A stretch of 55,751 nucleotides of DNA from an uncultured Prevotellaceae bacterium (GTDB lineage: Bacteria; Bacteroidota; Bacteroidia; Bacteroidales; Bacteroidaceae): assembly GCA_937877625.1 (NCBI GenBank), contig CALFJG010000018.1, forward strand, positions 1 to 55,751. The letters run 5' to 3'. Of this stretch, positions 1 to 9,700 are shown piece after piece (position 1 is the stretch's first letter; each line of letters starts with the position of its first letter). The translations under genes and the position numbers were made by a program. The notes beneath the pieces are model-generated. The model saw only the letters and a program-made list of their open reading frames with translations. It had not been told where the DNA came from and made no database searches.

Positions 1-60
1 AGCAAAGCGAAGCTTGCTTCTGCTTTGCCTTGGCGAGCAAAAGTCTGTCGAAGACAAACC
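1..60 (+). repeat. Dispersed palindromic repeat A, copy 1 (cut by window edge)
   Basis: The first 60 bases match, with a few changes, the sequences at 16008-16078 and 25601-25672, all in the same orientation. The core is an imperfect palindrome: GCAAAGCGAAGC, two bases, then GCTTC-T-GCTTTGC. It is followed by a conserved tail containing CTTGGCGAGCAAAAGTCTGT and ending ACAAACC. The left end, TTAAGCCA in the other two copies, lies outside the window. All three copies are intergenic. A REP-like element is the simplest reading; no protein is encoded. Confidence 0.75.
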
Positions 61-150
61 AAGGCGCAGCCTTGCCCTGCAAAGCTTTTCGCACTACTTC
101 CGAAACAAGAATTAAAGAATAGCCCACACCTCTATAAAAAATCCTTTCCT

Positions 151-615
151 ATGCTAAGAAAAATCGTCCTTTTGCTTGCTTGCCTTCCGCTGCTGCTTTC
201 CGCTCAGAATGTTCCGTCCTCGTTTGCCTCCGCCAAAGGCACACTGCCCGTTCCACTCACCGGGCAGTATAAACTGCTCCGCGGCTATGGCCTCCACAGC
301 ATCAGTGGCTTAGAGATAGGTAGCAAAGGTGTTTTTGTGCGCGGCAAAAATGCGTGCCAGGCTCGCGCGGTGTACGAGGGGAAAGTGGCTGCTGTCTATG
401 AATACGAGAGTGGCTACTGCGTCATTCTTCGCCACGGTGCTTACCTCACCGTATATGCTCGGCTTGAAGACGTCTGTGTGAAGACGGGGCAGAGTGTCAA
501 AGCCTTGGCGACCCTCGGCAAGGTGGGGCGCGATGCCGCAGGCGAGCGCACGCTCTATTTCCAGGTGCGCCAAGAGCGCGAGCCGTTGAACCCCGCTATG
601 TGGGTGAAGTTCTGA
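151..615 (+). CDS. Secreted LytM/M23-like protein, degenerate (EnvC-like)
   Basis: A 154-residue protein with a hydrophobic signal peptide ending near residue 19 (LLLSAQ). The rest is a LytM/M23 fold: GLEI at about 53-56, RHGAYLTVYARL at about 94-105 and LYFQVR...LNPAMW near the end. Active M23 enzymes have H..GxD, YAH and LHFE; here these zinc-ligand positions read I..GLE, YAR and LYFQ, so catalytic activity is unlikely. The same loss is known in EnvC-type activators of amidases, but those carry a long coiled coil that is absent here. An upstream in-frame start at 25 would lie in repeat A and hide the signal peptide, so 151 is preferred. A role in cell-wall hydrolysis control is inferred. 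Confidence 0.75.
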   Translation: MLRKIVLLLACLPLLLSAQNVPSSFASAKGTLPVPLTGQYKLLRGYGLHSISGLEIGSKGVFVRGKNACQARAVYEGKVAAVYEYESGYCVILRHGAYLTVYARLEDVCVKTGQSVKALATLGKVGRDAAGERTLYFQVRQEREPLNPAMWVKF

Positions 616-655
616 ACCCCGCCGTGCGCCACCACGCTGAAACATCGTATTTGCT

Positions 656-1432
656 ATGACAGTTCTCTATCCGTCTCCCATCTTTGGCCCCGTACGTAGT
701 CGCCGCTTAGGGATTTCGTTGGGCATCAACCTCATCCCCGCCGATGGCAAACTCTGTACGTTTGATTGTATCTACTGCGAGTGCGGCTTTAATGCCTTGA
801 GACGTCCGACGATGCCCCGCCCCACACGCCAGCAGGTAGCTGCGGCACTCGAGGCGCAGTTATCTCTGATGCAACAAACCGACAAACTGCCCGATGTGCT
901 GACGTTTGCCGGGAACGGCGAGCCTACGGCACACCCCGACTTCGCAGCGATTATCGACGACACGATAGAGCTGCGAAACCACTTCTGTCCCAACGCAAAA
1001 GTATCGGTGCTGAGCAACGCTACGATGTGTCACAAACCCGAGGTGTTTGACGCGCTTCTCAAAGTGGACAACAACATCCAGAAGCTCGACACCGCCGACC
1101 CCCGCTACATCAAAACCGTAGATCGCCCCGTAGGAAACTATCACGTGGAAAACATTATACAAACGCTCAAGTCCTTCCACGGCCACGTTATTATCCAGAC
1201 GATGTTTATGCGGGGTGTTTCCGACGACGGCACAGATATAGACAACACGTCCGACAACTATGTGCTGCCCTGGATAGAAGCCGTGCATACCATCCGTCCG
1301 CAACAGGTGATGATTTATACCATCGACCGCGAGACACCCGCCCGCGGCCTGTGTAAAGCCCCCGCAGAGGTGCTTGACCATATCGCACAAAAAGTGCGCG
1401 CAGAAGGTTTTACCGTCAGTGTATCGTACTAA
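656..1432 (+). CDS. Radical SAM protein (COG0731-like)
   Basis: A 258-residue radical SAM enzyme. The cluster-binding motif is C34-TFD-C38-IY-C41 (CX3CX2C), followed by ECG, as in the family of small radical SAM proteins related to MoaA and TYW1. FAGNGEPTAHPDF near 83-95 fits the conserved GNGEPT segment that contacts S-adenosylmethionine. No second iron-sulphur cysteine cluster is obvious. The substrate is unknown. The gene starts 40 bases after the LytM-like gene and is followed after 59 bases by tilS, so the three may be co-transcribed. Confidence 0.85.
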   Translation: MTVLYPSPIFGPVRSRRLGISLGINLIPADGKLCTFDCIYCECGFNALRRPTMPRPTRQQVAAALEAQLSLMQQTDKLPDVLTFAGNGEPTAHPDFAAIIDDTIELRNHFCPNAKVSVLSNATMCHKPEVFDALLKVDNNIQKLDTADPRYIKTVDRPVGNYHVENIIQTLKSFHGHVIIQTMFMRGVSDDGTDIDNTSDNYVLPWIEAVHTIRPQQVMIYTIDRETPARGLCKAPAEVLDHIAQKVRAEGFTVSVSY

Positions 1433-1491
1433 TCTCTTATTGTTTTTCGTTTATCGCTACGCTCAACAACATATCTATTCCCTACCGCCGT

Positions 1492-2685
1492 GTGCTGCTC
1501 GGATTGAGTGGCGGGGCGGATTCTGTGGCTTTGTTGCTTCTGCTCTTAGCACACGGCGTGGAGGTAGTGGCGGCACACGCCAACTTCTGCTTACGCGGCG
1601 AGGAGAGTGCACGCGACGAGGAGTTTGTGCGCCAACTATGCAAAGAAAAAGGCGTGCCACTCGTTGTACACCGTTTCAACACGCGCGACGAGGCCAAGCA
1701 GCACGGCGAGAGCCTTGAGATGGCAGCACGGCGACTACGCTATACCTGGTTTGCCGAGGAGTGTCTAAAGCAACACATCGATGTGGTATGCACCGCCCAC
1801 CACCGCGACGACAATGTAGAGACCTTTCTGCTCAACCTCATTCGCGGAAGCGGCATTGACGGACTTACGGCAATGGCCTCCGAGACACGCCTGCACAGCG
1901 ATGCCTCCACACCCGTGCTGGCGCGTCCGCTGCTCAATGTGCCCCGTAAAACATTGGAAGACTATCTTGCTGCACAACACCAGGGCTACGTCTGCGACAG
2001 CACCAACAGCGACACTACGTTCCGCCGCAACAGCATACGCCACAAACTATTGCCGGTCTTGCGCACGCTCAACCCGTCAATAGACCACACGCTATCGGAA
2101 ACCATCAGCCGGCTACACGACGCACAGTATTATTATAAGCAAGGCATCCGTGCCGAACTCGCCGCTGTCGTCCACCGTGCCGACGGCATTTCCTCCATCG
2201 CTCTGAAGACGTTGCAGACGCACCCCGCACCGCGCACGCTGCTTCACGCCGCGCTCGCCACGTTATTCCCCCCCGCTATGCTTCCGCAAATAGTCGGGCT
2301 TGTTGACAGCCCGGTGGGAAGATATGTAACCCACGGCGACACGATGCTCGTACGCACCAGTGATGCCATAGAATGGGGCAATCCCGCCGTGCCGCTCTTG
2401 CCCGAGAGTTCGTGTAGCATAGATGCCGACCGCGTACGGGGCGTGCTACGTTTGCGACCGTTGCACGACGGCGACCGCTTCCGGCCCTTCGGGCTTCACG
2501 GCTCAAAGTTAGTAAACGACTACCTCTCCGACCGCCACATTTCCCTCCTACGACGGCACAAGGCACGCGCACTATGCGACGATGCAGGCATCGTGTGGCT
2601 CGTGGGCTATGAGATAGACCAGCGCGTGGCCGTCACCCCTGAAACACTACATACGCAAACGCTCTATTCCTCCTCTTGGCTATGA
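1492..2685 (+). CDS. tilS: tRNA(Ile)-lysidine synthase
   Basis: TilS attaches lysine to C34 of tRNA-Ile(CAU), changing AUG to AUA decoding. The PP-loop motif SGGADS is at residues 6-11, and HHRDDNVETFLLNLIRGSG further on is the typical N-type ATP pyrophosphatase segment. CDSTN and FRRNSIRHKLLPVL are also characteristic. The C-terminal RPLHDGDRFRPFG and SDRHIS segments match the TilS C-terminal domain. No in-frame ATG lies between the previous stop (1430-1432) and the PP-loop; a GTG at 1492 leaves only five residues before the motif, so the true start may be a rarer codon slightly upstream. The stop overlaps the next gene as ATGA. Confidence 0.93.
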   Translation: MLLGLSGGADSVALLLLLLAHGVEVVAAHANFCLRGEESARDEEFVRQLCKEKGVPLVVHRFNTRDEAKQHGESLEMAARRLRYTWFAEECLKQHIDVVCTAHHRDDNVETFLLNLIRGSGIDGLTAMASETRLHSDASTPVLARPLLNVPRKTLEDYLAAQHQGYVCDSTNSDTTFRRNSIRHKLLPVLRTLNPSIDHTLSETISRLHDAQYYYKQGIRAELAAVVHRADGISSIALKTLQTHPAPRTLLHAALATLFPPAMLPQIVGLVDSPVGRYVTHGDTMLVRTSDAIEWGNPAVPLLPESSCSIDADRVRGVLRLRPLHDGDRFRPFGLHGSKLVNDYLSDRHISLLRRHKARALCDDAGIVWLVGYEIDQRVAVTPETLHTQTLYSSSWL

Positions 2686-3047
2686 AAAAAACTTTTCTCC
2701 TCCTCCCCCTCCTTGCTCTTCTTCTAAGCTCTTGCAGCGGCGAGGACCGCAGCGGCGAGCAGCCTTTTGCTCCCAAGGTACAAACACTCGGTGCAGAGCC
2801 TGCGGTGGGCGACAGCGTGCGAATGACAGGAGAGGTGTTAGAGTCGCTCAACAGCACCATCACTCAGCGCGGCTTTGTCTATTGGAACGACACACTCAAA
2901 GAAACACGCCTCGCCGTGCTCGACGAAGCGGCCCTCTTCCGTGCCTTCACCGACAGCCTCGGTGATGGCACCTACTCCTACGCCGCGTTTGCCACAAACG
3001 GCATCGGCACCTCCTATGGCGACACCCTGACGTTTGAGAAGCGATAA
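2682..3047 (+). CDS. Small lipoprotein with a FN3-like surface repeat
   Basis: A 121-residue predicted lipoprotein: hydrophobic leader then LLSSC with the lipid-bearing cysteine at residue 18. The mature part has the pattern TGEVLESLNSTITQRGFVYW, typical of beta-sandwich (fibronectin-III-like) units in Bacteroidetes surface lipoproteins. It contains one such unit. The ATG at 2682 overlaps the tilS stop by four bases (ATGA), implying translational coupling; an in-frame TTG six bases earlier is less likely. Function is unknown. A hairpin of repeat family B follows 14 bases after the stop. Confidence 0.75.
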   Translation: MKKTFLLLPLLALLLSSCSGEDRSGEQPFAPKVQTLGAEPAVGDSVRMTGEVLESLNSTITQRGFVYWNDTLKETRLAVLDEAALFRAFTDSLGDGTYSYAAFATNGIGTSYGDTLTFEKR

Positions 3048-3061
3048 CGCACACCCGCAGG

Positions 3062-3123
3062 CTATAGGAGCGCACGCGGCTCGCGTGCAAGAGAACACAG
3101 GCGAGCCGGCTGCGCTCCTATAG
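3062..3123. repeat. Dispersed hairpin repeat B, copy 1
   Basis: CTATAGGAGCGCA at 3062-3074 is perfectly complementary to TGCGCTCCTATAG at 3111-3123. Inside, CGGCTCGC pairs with GCGAGCCG, giving a long interrupted stem. The loop segment GCGTGCAAGAGAA is shared with the copy at 16225-16276. No T-run follows, so a REP-like element fits better than an intrinsic terminator, though it could stop transcription or protect the 3' end of the upstream mRNA. Confidence 0.75.
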
Positions 3124-3199
3124 GCTGCGCTCCCAGCGTTTTCGACAGTGAGGGGCTTACGTATTGGCAAAGCATCCGCAACGCTGGTTTATTGGCATT

Positions 3200-3367
3200 G
3201 CGCACGGAGATTTTAATAGAAGTCCGACCGTGCTTAAACGTTGTCCGACCGTGCTTAAACTTAGTCCGATTGATTTTAAAATCAATCGGATTGATTTTAA
3301 AATCAAAGGCTTTGATTTCAAAATCAAAGCACTCGAGTTTAAAATCAATCGGGCTATGTTTGAAACC
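3200..3367 (+). repeat. 21-bp periodic array 1 (8 units)
   Basis: Eight consecutive 21-base units fill exactly 168 bases. Units 2 and 3 (from 3221 and 3242) share GTCCGACCGTGCTTAAAC. Units from 3263 onward share GATTTTAAAATC or close variants (GATTTCAAAATC, GAGTTTAAAATC), which are themselves palindromic. The spacing is constant although the sequence drifts. 21 bases equal two turns of B-DNA, so the AT-rich centres lie on one face of the helix. One frame on each strand stays open as heptads (for example PIDFKIN), a by-product of the period. A second array with the same period is at 39555-39722. Confidence 0.8.
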
Positions 3368-3520
3368 CGTCGGGACGGTCTTCTCTTCCCGCTTTTTCCC
3401 TTCGTTTATTGATTACTATGGTAGCTGCGTGCAAGTTGATGCCCGCGAGCCGCGTGCGCTGCGGCATCCGCTGGGAGTGTCGGTGTCCTCGTCTGGAAGT
3501 AGCAGCGCGCATTAATAACA

Positions 3521-3558
3521 ACGCCGCCCCGCAGCACAAGGCGGCTGCGGGGCGGCGT
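3521..3558 (-). terminator. Hairpin terminator of the small protein/giant gene unit
   Basis: ACGCCGCCCCGCAGC (3521-3535) is perfectly complementary to 3544-3558, a 15-bp GC-rich stem with an 8-base loop. Read on the minus strand it lies 36 bases after the stop of the small protein and is followed by TTGTTATTAAT, a weak T-rich tail. Confidence 0.65.
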
Positions 3559-3593
3559 GAGTAGATAAGGAAGGTAAACCCTTGTGACAAGGA

Positions 3594-3758
3594 CTATTGC
3601 CAGTCGAAATCAAACGGACGAGTGCCGAGGAAATCGTCGTCGTCATCAACCTCTTCGTCTCCTGTCTTTTGGGCAGAGCCCTCCATCAGGCCTCCATCGC
3701 AAAGAGTGGAGAGATATACAATACGGTATTGGGGTTCTATGTAAGTTTTCTTTTTCAT
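3594..3758 (-). CDS. Very small protein of the MKKKTYIEPQ type
   Basis: A 54-residue protein beginning MKKKTYIEPQYRIVYL and ending with an acidic stretch (EEVDDDDDF) and DFDWQ. Short proteins with the start MKK-x-Y-x-x-P are common and unexplained in Prevotella and related genomes; that statement rests on memory of the family, not a search. It has no signal peptide. An in-frame upstream start (3788) would add ten unrelated residues. It starts 34 bases after the stop of the giant gene on the same strand and ends at a strong hairpin, so the two are probably one transcript. Function unknown. Confidence 0.65.
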   Translation of the reverse strand: MKKKTYIEPQYRIVYLSTLCDGGLMEGSAQKTGDEEVDDDDDFLGTRPFDFDWQ

Positions 3759-3792
3759 AACGTATGCTGTATAAAAAACGTCCGACAATTAG

Positions 3793-6700
3793 TTACTTCA
3801 CATAGACTTTGCGTCCGCCAATGATATACACGCCGGGCTGCGTGGGATCCGCCACGCGGCGTCCTTGGAGATCATAAACAGCGCCGTCGCTGACCCCCGT
3901 GCCGAAGAAGTCGTCGTCTTCCGTATCGGTAAGCGGCAGACTGAGTTTGGTCACGGTGCCGTCGTCGAAGAGCATACTGATACCGAGGCTGCTCATACCG
4001 CGTGTGGCGTAATCCAGTTCGGATGCCGGCAGATATGCGCGGTGGTAACCGAGAGTTATGCCCTTGGAGCCTACCTTGTAGAATTTCAGCACATAGTCTG
4101 TTCCGCTCTTCTTATAGACAAAGACATAATTACCGGAGGAAACGACGTTCCCTTCCAGCTCATCGCCGGCACTCGTCAGGAGCGTACTTGTGTTGGTGAC
4201 AGCAGACGTTTCCACGGGCAGGAACGGAACGGTGGTACCGTTCGGAGCAAGGATTACCACGCCCATATTGGCAGGTATGGTCTGTCCGCTGACATCATCG
4301 AGTTGCTCGAGGTAGATTGCCGTGCTTCCTACCTCGTGGTCGGCACGGAAGGCGTAGATATTCGAATTGTGTGGGAAAGCCACTGCGCGGTCGGGGTTAC
4401 AGTAGGTGGTGAAGACGAGGTCGGAAGCCGCCGTGTTGCCTATTGTGGTACCATTGTGCCAAGTAGCTTCCGAGGGGATGTTCACTGTTGTGAATTCCTC
4501 CACACGGTTAGCGACCTCATCCCACGCATCGGATGAAGTAGGCGACTCTCTCTTTAGCGGGATGAGATACCAGCGTCGCTGACCGCCGCCGATGGTTCCT
4601 GCGTGTCCCTCGAGTTGGTTTTCGTCGGCATCAATAGTGAAACACATATCTGCATCGGAGAGTTTACCACCCGCTGCAAGACGAATAACATGCTGGCCCG
4701 GGTTCTCCATCGCTGTCAAGTCACAGAAGACATCCAGTTCAGCAAAGTCGTCATCATCGAGCGAGAGCGTGCATGCATCGCCTTCGGTGATGCCACTGAG
4801 CGAAGCGTTCCAATAAACGTTGCGCAGGGTGTAGGTGTTACCGTTCAGGGATTCATTATTTTCACTATACTCGTCCTCTGATTTAGTATCCAGCTGCCAG
4901 ATGGCTCCCGGAACGAGGTCGGGTGAAGCAATCGTTGTTAAAGAGTAACTGTCAGCCCCTTCAGTGCCTGAGGTCACCGCAAGATATCCGTCGTTTGCTG
5001 CACTCTTCAGATAGTAGAAGTTTCCGTCGATGTGCTGCACACCGTTGGTCTTCGGAGTGTAATCACCATCATCTTCTTGCAGCCAGGAGAAGAATTCATT
5101 GTAGCGTGTGACGATTTGTGCCCGAAGTTGGGTGTCGGTATAACTGCTATTCACGGTAGCGGCAGCCACATCGCTGAGATAACTGGCGTATTGTGCATCA
5201 AGGTCAGCTTGTGAGCGGAACATACCGACATAGCCCACCATACTGCTGAGGGAGCCGTTCTCCATCGCGTCTTTGAGGAGCGTATTGAACATATCAGCAG
5301 CATCAGGGAATCCCATGTCGTGTGCCTTCAGTGTGTTACCGGCGCGTTCGAACGAGTTGGGTACAAATCCCACCGTCTTTTTCTGGTAGTCGGTAAGACC
5401 ATCTTTATAGCCATTACCTCCGTAATTCACATAGGTACCATCGCCATTGGTCTGACGGCTATGCCAATAGCACACATAATTCTTGTCGGTAACCTTCCAA
5501 CGATCAAGAGAGAATCCTGTGTAACGGTCCACAAACGAATAGTAGTTGGTCTGGTCGTGCTGGGTGACTTGGAAGAGGATACGCGACTTGTTGCGCTTCG
5601 TATCGTTAGCATCATCGTTGCTACAATATACGACGTTGTGCTCCGTTCCCCAAGTAGCCTGTTCGCCAGCGGATCCCACGAAGTAAGCAGGGCCGTAGGC
5701 CTTGTTGTAGATGAGGTAGCCGTTAATGCTGTCGCCGACGAAGCAGAAGAGATACTTGTCAACGAACGGGTTATCCAGACTGCTCTTTGTGTCTTCGGCT
5801 ATCAAATCATAACGGATGAGATTACAATTGCTATTGTCTTCTCCATAGCTTACACCCATCTCTATGAGATACCACATTGTCTTAGTGGCATCAAACACAT
5901 AAACACCGCTATTATTCTTCGTGGGAGCGGGCGAGGAGACAATGGGGAAATTCTTGAGCTGATAGCCCGTGCCGACATAGTATCCGTCAGCGTTCTTCTG
6001 CCACTTGTTTGTGGTGCTCCATACGGTTCCGGTCTCGCCGTCCTCGGCATCCTTGTAGCCGATGAGTTTAGGCCGTGAGAAGTCGATGGTCTCCTGGTAG
6101 GTGCTGGTAGCGTAGTCATAGGCGAGGAAGATGGTCTCGGGCAGGTGGTATCCGACGATAGAGTCGTTCTTATCGCCAAGCCCCGTCACCAGGTCGTGGA
6201 ACCCGATGATGTCGGTAGCGGATTCGCTGTAGGTCTGTGTGCCTGTGTTGTAAACCAGTCCTTTGGCACCATATCCGAGTCCGTAGCAGTCGAAGCCTTT
6301 CGCCTTGACGGGTCGGCTACCGTCGGCGGCATATACCTCGCTGAGGGCAGAACTCCGCAGCGGGGTGAAGCGATAGACATACTTGTCTGCCCAGCGGCTG
6401 CTGGAACCGGGAGCGGACGTGGTAACGGCCAGGTTGGACGTGCCGTCGCAGATGAGATAGTAAGGCGTGCCGCTAATTGTGGTCTTCAGGCCGTAGATCT
6501 GCGTCATTTCATCGTAGGTCGCGGTAACTGCCTCGAACACCGTAGCAGCGTCGGCATCGGTGGTGTTGATATTAACACCGCTGGCGGTGGCAACGACGTA
6601 GTTGCCGTTGCCGCACTTTATCTTGTAACTGTTCTCCTCGCCGGAGACGGGTTCCATATACCAGGCCTGCATATAGTTGTACATATAGTTGAGGCCTGTA

Positions 6701-9700
6701 TAAGTCGCGGGCAGCCAGTAGTAACGACAGTAGTTAGAGATGCTGGCGGGGAAGGCCTTCGTCTCAGTTACGTAGGAGTTGGTACTCGTGAGCGTTAGTG
6801 TGACGGGTAGGCCTTCTGAGAAGTTCGACGAGCCCACCTTAGCCGGCATCTCAATGCGGTATGGACGGTCGGCGACGAGCGGCTGTCCAAAGACGTCGGA
6901 GGCACCTACGGGTTCAAAGGCCAGTTTGGCTGCTACTCCGTAGTAATCAGAACCATAGGTAAAGGTATAGAAGCCGAAATTGGTTCCCGCATTTGCCAAA
7001 CGAGCATTACTGCTACTCAGCGTTGTTTCAAGGAAATAGTAGTACGTAGTAGGATCAGCCTGCACCGCATGGAATGTCACCGCAGTCCCTGTCGTGCCGT
7101 CAAGATATGCCTTACCCGCACTGTTGAGGGAGCCATCGAACGACACAGCATTCGTGCCGTTGAAGAGAAGCTGCATCGTGGCGAAGTCGTCGGAAGTGCT
7201 TACCGTCCAATACTGCGTGCCGTCGGTAGCCTTTTCGCTGGTCGCTGCCTTGAACTTAGTGGTCTCGTTCTGTGTCAAATAATAGTTATCACCACTCTTC
7301 ATTCGTATAATGCGGTAGGTAACCCCGGCAACGAGGAGGTTGCCGTTGATGTCGCGCGGACGGATACCGTCCGTTGAAAGAATGACGCTCACGGAGCCTC
7401 CGCTGGAAGCGGCACCGCTGCCGAGCAGGGCTGTCCAGGTGGCGTAAGTCGTGCCGCCATATTTATAGCCGACGACATTGTAGCCCGCACCGGTCGTGGG
7501 ATCTAAATAGTAGTAGTTGAGTTCCTCCACGTTGACACTGGTTCTGTCAAGGGTCATAGATGTGACCCTGGATTGTATGGTCGTGACACCGTTGGAGGCC
7601 TGGTTCTGATATACATTCACCGTAAGGGCATTGTCGGAGTCATCGACGAAGTTGAGCGTCAAGCCGCTCACATACGGTACGAACTGAATGTAAGCACCGT
7701 CATCAATAGATTTGTAGAAGCCCATATTATAGCTTACGCCGCCGGTGTTGCTGAAATAGAGTGCATCGGAACTGTTGCCGTGCGCTACGCGCATCACGTA
7801 AGAGTTGGCATAGTTGGTGTTGGTGGACTCGGCACGGAACGTAACGGCCAGGCCGGCATCGCTGTAAAGTTTCACTTTGTCAGAACCGACGGAGCGGTCT
7901 TCGCTACCGACGATGTATCCCGGCTTGAAGGAGGGATACAACCGTAGATAATTGCTTCCACCCGTCACGGTGAAGACGTAGCGGTTGTAAGGCGAAGCGG
8001 ACGGGGTGCTGGAGAAACCGACGCTGTTATAATACGGGTGAGAGACGCGTAGCGTATCGACACCGCTCGCCGTGCTACCTGCAAGATAGTAATCGCCATC
8101 GCTATTGGCACGTCCGGGGAACTTCAGATAATAGTAGTTGCCCTCGACGAGCGGATTGCCGTAGATGTCGGTAACGGTAAGGGCGGAGGAGGCAGGCGTT
8201 GTCACGGTGACGGTCACCGTCTGCCCGTTGGCTACCTCCATAGCACCGAGGGCGGCATAGAGGTCGATGATGTCGTATTCTTCATCATTCAGCGTATAGG
8301 TGTAGTCAAGTCGCGTATAACCGTCGAGGTCAATCTTGGTAAGCACACACCCCATACCTATTGTATGCGTAGCACTGTATGTGCCACTTGTGGCCGGGTC
8401 GGAGTTTGTGTAGCTGTGTATCTGAGAATTGATGGTGGTACCGCTGCCGTCCTCGAACGTCAAGACATAGTTCGCGCTACACTGGATGGTGGTGTTTGCG
8501 GTAAGTTCGGCCACTTTGTCAATCACCTGCTGATAGTTCATTGCCGTCTGCTCGCCGATGGTATAGGTAGCCAGGCGGTTAGGCGGTGTGAGGGACTTCA
8601 GGGGTGTACCCTTAATGACGTTGAGGACACCGGTGTCGTATGTCGAACCGTTTACCTTGGTAGTTACCGGCCATCCGTTGATATCTACGAACGAGAGTTG
8701 TATAGCACTCAGCGTCACGGTAGCATCCTCGGTCAGCGCGCTAAGGGCATCGAGGATATCGTCGGCACCGGTGTATGTCGTTTCGTCAATTGTGGCTTCG
8801 GAGATGTCGCCGAGTTGCAGACCGTTTACCAAGAATGAAGAATAAGAGTAATTATCATATTTGGTTACCGTGACAGAGCCGGTAACGGTAGAAGCGGTAG
8901 TCGTCGTACCGTCTAAGGTGACGGAGAGCTCTTGCGAGGTGGGGTTCTCGAAGGTCAGTTGCTCGGAATTGAATGTCACCGTAGCGTCCGAGGTCAACGC
9001 GTTGAGTGCGGCAATGATAGCAGCATAGCCGGTATATTCTGTATCGTTGATGGTAGCCACGGGATTGTCGCCGACGGGTGCGTTGATTACAAAAGTAGAT
9101 ATATCGTCAATCAGGCATGCAGAACCGGCATAGTCGGTGCCGTTAATGGTAGCGGTGAGCGCAGTGCCGTTAGAATTTACGAAGGTTAAATTGATGGCGC
9201 GTACAAACTCAAACCATGTGCCGTCGTCTTCGGAGCCGCCGTAGGTAGTGGAGCCGTAGAAGCCCATATCATAGTCGGTGCCGTAGATATTGCTGAAATA
9301 GAGTGTGCTGCTACCGTTGGTGGCTTGTAGTGCGTAACGATAAGCGTTCTCGCCTGTCACGCCCTTGAGTACGAGAGTACCGTCATTGACAACCCTTACC
9401 GCGCCATCCGTTGCCGTCAATACCGGCGCATAGAGGTTTGGCGTGACGCTGGCCGTCTGGAGGCCACAATACGTGAGGCGTACGAGGTCGCCGCTCGTCT
9501 CCACCAAGAAGCGTTGTGCGGCGGTGGCCGATGAGGCATCGGCCGGCTTGAGTTTCAGCGTGGAACCGTCTTGTACCACATACATATTGCTACGTCCGGG
9601 AAGGCGAAGGAAGTATTTAGAGGAGGAACTGAGGTCAGTGCCTCGGGTATCCTGCAGCGTAGTGGCCGCGGGAGTGCCTACGGTGACTTTCACCTGTGTC

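Larger units (their letters stand above)
3048..3593. other. Gene-free interval with repeats
   Basis: This 546-base gap contains a repeat B hairpin (3062-3123), a 168-base array with a 21-base period (3200-3367) and a GC-rich terminator hairpin for the minus-strand genes (3521-3558). Open frames across it are low-quality and follow the repeats on both strands, so I do not call them genes. Confidence 0.6.

Noticed and set aside
656..1432. Radical SAM gene as partner of the distant PqqD-like gene
   Set aside because: It lies 40 kb away, in a tilS neighbourhood, and lacks SPASM-type cysteine clusters expected of peptide-modifying enzymes.
3164..3412. 82-codon frame with heptad repeats (PIDFKIN type) through the 21-bp array
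   Set aside because: The open frame is a consequence of a 21-bp period and exists on both strands; the sister array at 39555 has the equivalent frame closed. No ATG or signal of translation.
3421..3470. A third copy of hairpin repeat B
   Set aside because: Only GAGCCGCGTGCGCT is shared; there is no paired arm.
3417..3563. 48-codon ATG frame (MVAACKLMPASRV...) near the minus-strand terminator
   Set aside because: It runs through the terminator hairpin of the opposite strand and has no coding-like pattern.
5320..6078. Long plus-strand open frame (252 codons) opposite the giant gene
   Set aside because: It is the antisense shadow of a 12-kb coding sequence with strong codon bias; no start context, promoter or domain. 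The same applies to the other plus-strand frames between 3865 and 15714.
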